Below are positions 60,921 to 64,000 of a stretch of 64,000 bases of DNA, one piece after another. The first letter of the stretch is position 1; each line of letters begins with the position of its first letter. The stretch is from positions 868,001 to 932,000 of the forward strand of contig NZ_CP019706.1 of NCBI RefSeq assembly GCF_002101395.1, read 5' to 3'. The notes below the pieces were generated by a model. It was not told where the DNA came from and ran no database searches. It saw only the letters and a program-made list of their open reading frames with translations. The position numbers were made by a program, and so were the translations under genes. Source of the stretch: Pantoea alhagi (GTDB lineage: Bacteria > Pseudomonadota > Gammaproteobacteria > Enterobacterales > Enterobacteriaceae).

Positions 60921-60936
60921 AGCAAGCGGCGTGCCA
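60921..60936 (-). promoter_or_regulatory. Sigma-54 promoter of the PTS operon
   Basis: On the minus strand TGGCACG-CCGC-TTGCT matches the RpoN -24/-12 consensus at every defined position. It lies between the activator gene and gfrA, so the operon is RpoN-dependent and driven by the adjacent LevR-type activator. Upstream activator sites should lie within the end of the activator gene. Confidence 0.93.
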
Positions 60937-60975
60937 GAAATAGTGGCGCGCCGCGTCATGCCCAGAGAAGCGAGG

Positions 60976-63735
60976 CTAAAACTCTTGATCGGACGGAATA
61001 AATTCAGTTTCGCGGTACAGAATATCGTGGATGTAATGCAGCTCGGCGTCGGGGATTTTGACACTATAGCTGGCCTCAATGACACTAAACGCCTCGCGCA
61101 GCGCGTTAAGCTGCTGAGACGGACGCTGCGTTCCGCTGTAGCGTTGGATCGCCGCCTGACGGATCAGCCGCTCGATCAAACAGCTGATATGTATATAAAG
61201 CGCCACCTTGCGATCGTTGGTTAGCGTCAGTCCGGCAAGGTGCTCATAGCGCAGCAAAAACTGCTCCACCTGATTGATCACTTTACTGGTATCAAGAATG
61301 GTCACCGACTCAATCACCCGTCGCAGCGAGAAGTTTTTCACCAGCTGGTTATTGATCTCTTCGACCTGTTCAGCGCTGGTTAGCGGCCCGAACAGCGCCC
61401 TCAGTGTGGCGCTGCCTGTCCCGGAGATCAGTGACTCCAGTGAGATCCACGGCACCGGCAGATGCGGATCGATCGTGCCGACCACCGCCAACACCTCATA
61501 GCGCGCCAGCAGCGGTTCACGCTGCGCCCGATCGGTGAGACTGCTGTAATCGCAGGCGACCATCTCAATCGCCAGCGTCTCCGGGATACTGGCCTTCAGC
61601 AGCGCGCTCAGGTTATTGGCCGCGCCCAGGCCGGTCGCGCAGGTGGTAACGATCGCCCGCGGTTTATTCCGCACCGGCCAGATAAGCTGATGCTCAATCG
61701 GCAGGTCCTCCGCCACGTCGTTAACAATCGCTTCAGGCAGATCGCCACGCAAAATGCGCTCACCCACGTAAAGCGCCATGCGCGTCGAGACGTTATTGAT
61801 AATCGCCACCGGCGTGGTGATATGGCGGTTAAAGTGTTGATAAATGGCGTTCAGCGAGCCCATATCCACCAAAATTATCAGCCCGGACGCCAGCGCGTTG
61901 CGCTCGATATAGTGCATCACTTCGCTGGCGATCGCGTCCGGCGTCACGTCCAGCGGCATATCAAAAGATTCAAACAGGTTGCTTTTCAACAGACGGTTCG
62001 CCACGTTGGCAATGCTGCTGGCGGTGGCGTAGCCGTGTGCCAGAATTACCGCCCGCGTGACCTGTTTCTGGCTCAGCACACCGGTTTTCTGTAACCAGAG
62101 GATCAGCAGCAGCGCATCGATACGCTGTGGATGCAGATCAAGCTTATGGGTTACCGCTGCCAGCACCTCGTGACAGAAACCACAGAGCAGCGGATAGCGC
62201 TGTTCCAGGCTGTGAGAAAGCTGCCGGATCAGCTCCGCGTTAAGGCGGGCGGGCGTTTCGCTGGCGCGATGCAGCAGATAGTGGCTCAGCGCATAGATGC
62301 AGTTGCCGTTAAACTGCAGGCTGAAGCGCTTTTCCAGCCGATAAAACGCTTCACGCACCTGGCTGCTGGTCAGCAGCAGCATGGAAGATTCCTGCTGATC
62401 GCGATGGGTAAAAATAAGCTGGTCGAACAGGCTTTCAATTTCATTGCCCATGCGTTTTTCCATCTCTTCCCACGCCAGCTTTCCGCTGCGCCAGCTTTCA
62501 AACAGCAACAGCACGCTGAGTTGCGCGTCCTGAATCAGCAGCCGCGCGCTATCCTGTTGACGCAGCAGCCAGGGCAGCGCAACTGTCCGATCGATCACCA
62601 GCGGCTCCGCCTGCGTCTCTTCAATCGTTGGCAATTGCGCCATCACCGTTTCCGGCAGATCGTGCAGGGTGATCTCGATCGTCTCGCGGCTCCTCTGCCG
62701 CGCCCAGGCGGAGGCAACGCTATATTTCACCGCGTTTTTCATCTCCCCCACGTTGCCGCGCCAGATATGATTTCCCAGTGCGGTAATCAGCCGGGGGCTC
62801 AGCCGTAACCGCCCACCTACTTTCTGCGCCTCGCGCCAGAAAAACTGCATCATCAGCGCCTGCTTCTCCTGCGGGCTGCGGCTTGCCAGATCGGGCAGCG
62901 TCACCTGAATTGGGATACGGCGAATAAAGGTGGTCAGGAAAGTGCTGTGCACCTCCTCGGTGGTGGCGAAGATCAACCGCGTCTGCACCCGCTGTCCCTG
63001 CGCGGTTTCGCCCAGCCGGTAGATCTCCCCGCGATCGAGCCAGGTAAACAGCTTTTCCTGTCCTTCCGGATGCAGGCGGTGAACCTCATCAAGAAACAGG
63101 ATGCCGCCGTGCGCCGCCTCAAACGCCCCTGGCCTGTCGTTAACCGCGCCGGTAAACGCGCCCTTTACATAGCCGAACAGGTTAGCGGTCAACAGCTCCG
63201 GGTTGCTGGCGTACTGGGCACAGTTGAAGTTGATAAAGGGCGCATCGGGCGCGATAACCTGCTGGCCAATAGCATATTGATGCAGCAGTTGCGCCATATA
63301 GCTTTTTCCGGTGCCGCTGTCGCCGGTAATCAGCAGCGGCAGCCCGCCGTCGGGATAAAACAGCGCGGTTTTTAACTGTTCGATGGGCTTTTTCAGGCTG
63401 CCGTCATGACCAATCAGCAGGGCAAAATGGTCAGCCTCCGGTGCAGGCTCGCCCTCTTCCGCCAGCAGTTCGGCGATGCTGGCGTATTCGTTGCGCGACA
63501 GCGGGAAGAACTGTTGCTCAAAGCTGGCTTTATGCAGAAAACAAACCGGACGACCGTTAATTTTTATCAGCTCGCCCTGCGCCACCAGCTGGTTAAGATA
63601 GTGGCTGGCAGTATTGCGCTGCATGGCAAAGCGCTGCGCCAGCCAGGCGGCGGTAAACACTTCACTGACCTGCTGCGGATCAAAAAAATCGGTCTGATTA
63701 ATTAAGAAGTTCAGTAGCTTATCTTTACGCATCAT
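60976..63735 (-). CDS. gfrR: LevR-type sigma-54 activator with PTS regulation domains
   Basis: The 919-residue regulator has an N-terminal helix-turn-helix (about 25-60). The AAA+ sigma-54 activation domain has Walker A GDSGTGKS (138-145), GAFTGA (192-197, RpoN contact) and Walker B GGILFLDEVH. It is followed by PRD, EIIA(Man)-like (GLIILVDMGSLNAIYQHF), EIIB-like (IVTTCATGLGAANNLS) and a second PRD region. PTS phosphorylation would tune its activity to sugar supply. It lies directly upstream of the PTS operon it presumably activates, like GfrR or DgaR in Salmonella; the name is by context. Start codon choice between two adjacent ATGs is open. Confidence 0.88.
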   Translation of the reverse strand: MMRKDKLLNFLINQTDFFDPQQVSEVFTAAWLAQRFAMQRNTASHYLNQLVAQGELIKINGRPVCFLHKASFEQQFFPLSRNEYASIAELLAEEGEPAPEADHFALLIGHDGSLKKPIEQLKTALFYPDGGLPLLITGDSGTGKSYMAQLLHQYAIGQQVIAPDAPFINFNCAQYASNPELLTANLFGYVKGAFTGAVNDRPGAFEAAHGGILFLDEVHRLHPEGQEKLFTWLDRGEIYRLGETAQGQRVQTRLIFATTEEVHSTFLTTFIRRIPIQVTLPDLASRSPQEKQALMMQFFWREAQKVGGRLRLSPRLITALGNHIWRGNVGEMKNAVKYSVASAWARQRSRETIEITLHDLPETVMAQLPTIEETQAEPLVIDRTVALPWLLRQQDSARLLIQDAQLSVLLLFESWRSGKLAWEEMEKRMGNEIESLFDQLIFTHRDQQESSMLLLTSSQVREAFYRLEKRFSLQFNGNCIYALSHYLLHRASETPARLNAELIRQLSHSLEQRYPLLCGFCHEVLAAVTHKLDLHPQRIDALLLILWLQKTGVLSQKQVTRAVILAHGYATASSIANVANRLLKSNLFESFDMPLDVTPDAIASEVMHYIERNALASGLIILVDMGSLNAIYQHFNRHITTPVAIINNVSTRMALYVGERILRGDLPEAIVNDVAEDLPIEHQLIWPVRNKPRAIVTTCATGLGAANNLSALLKASIPETLAIEMVACDYSSLTDRAQREPLLARYEVLAVVGTIDPHLPVPWISLESLISGTGSATLRALFGPLTSAEQVEEINNQLVKNFSLRRVIESVTILDTSKVINQVEQFLLRYEHLAGLTLTNDRKVALYIHISCLIERLIRQAAIQRYSGTQRPSQQLNALREAFSVIEASYSVKIPDAELHYIHDILYRETEFIPSDQEF

Positions 63736-63856
63736 GATTTCCCCGGTTTACAACGCAAGGCTATGATGCCGCGAAGTCAGCCGCTGCAACCGCAACCGCG
63801 CCGGGGAATTACTGTTTTGTGGCATGCCGCACAGAAGAAGCTGCTGACGGCTATTT

Positions 63857-64000
63857 TTATTTGTACTCTTTATTCCCCAGCAGCGTGTAGGTGTGTTTAC
63901 ACTCTGCTAAGGCCCATGTTGCAGGGGCATTACTTTTACCAGAGGTAATATCTTTTATCATAATCGACGGATTATTGTTGTCCGGTTTTTTATCCAACCA
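63857..64000 (-). CDS. Unknown protein, C-terminal end only
   Basis: A minus-strand frame is open to the right edge and ends at a TAA at 63857-63859. The visible 47 residues include KKPDNNNPSIMIKDITSGKS and WALAECKHTYTLLGNKEYK, which look like real protein rather than chance. I do not recognise the family, and the start is outside the window. It is on the same strand as the activator gene, 121 bases upstream of it. Confidence 0.6.
   Translation of the reverse strand, partial: WLDKKPDNNNPSIMIKDITSGKSNAPATWALAECKHTYTLLGNKEYK

Noticed and set aside
63763..63948. 61-codon plus-strand frame near the right edge
   Set aside because: It overlaps the end of a better minus-strand frame that runs off the window.

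Overview
The window looks like chromosomal DNA of an enterobacterium, most likely Erwiniaceae (Pantoea, Mixta or Erwinia type). This rests on the yjjG-rimI-holD-rsmC-tRNA-Leu backbone, an opgB with the TTG start known from E. coli, a type VI secretion system (T6SS) with the Fha/PppA branch and TagJ, and general codon use. The genus is inferred, not shown.

Region 1 (1-26344, all genes on the minus strand) is an almost complete T6SS locus. It is transcribed from a lipoprotein gene with an SH3-like domain through tssJ, tssK, tssL (OmpA fusion), tssM, tagF, tssA, tssB and tssC. It then crosses an AT-rich accessory islet and continues with tagH (FHA), pppA, an unknown exported protein, tagJ, tssE, tssF, tssG and tssH/clpV, which runs off the left edge. 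No vgrG, PAAR or ppkA gene is in view. The islet (about 9500-14900) holds hcp, an intact candidate effector (LysM-like N terminus, glycine-zipper C terminus) overlapping a two-helix membrane protein as candidate immunity, two exported LprI-like proteins, a Tai4-family immunity gene without its Tae4 effector and apparently frameshifted at its signal peptide, a decayed lipoprotein-like gene, and a small membrane protein. It reads as a store of effector and immunity genes at different stages of decay.

Region 2 (27064-35957) is core chromosome: yjjG, rimI/holD (overlapping), divergent rsmC, three tRNA-Leu(CAG) genes, a DUF1435 gene with a Fur box, a membrane diguanylate cyclase, fhuF, a YbaK-type deacylase, and a DUF2946/PepSY pair probably linked to copper or iron.

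Region 3 (35975-40763) has an exported PAP2-type acid phosphatase behind a near-consensus Pho box, a truncated histidine-phosphatase remnant, an Aer-like PAS chemoreceptor, and a LysR regulator divergent from a tautomerase.

Region 4 (40920-47613) has a three-gene catabolic cluster (FAD-dependent glycerol-3-phosphate-dehydrogenase-like enzyme, DeoC/LacD-type aldolase, FGGY kinase) without its own transporter, then opgB, whose 3' end overlaps a convergent lacI-type gene.

Region 5 (47519-53522) is a LacI-type regulator divergent from a polar amino-acid-type ABC transporter operon (binding protein, permease, ATPase) with a Gfo/Idh/MocA oxidoreductase and a DAO-family FAD oxidoreductase. Two TGAGACC-type palindromes lie between the regulator and the operon.

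Region 6 (53589-64000) has an RcnB-family periplasmic protein, an STM2901/DUF1493 pair, a methyltransferase under a strong NsrR-type operator, and a mannose-family PTS operon with two SIS-domain deglycases (gfrABCDEF-like) behind a consensus sigma-54 promoter and its LevR-type activator. A cut-off unknown gene sits at the right edge.
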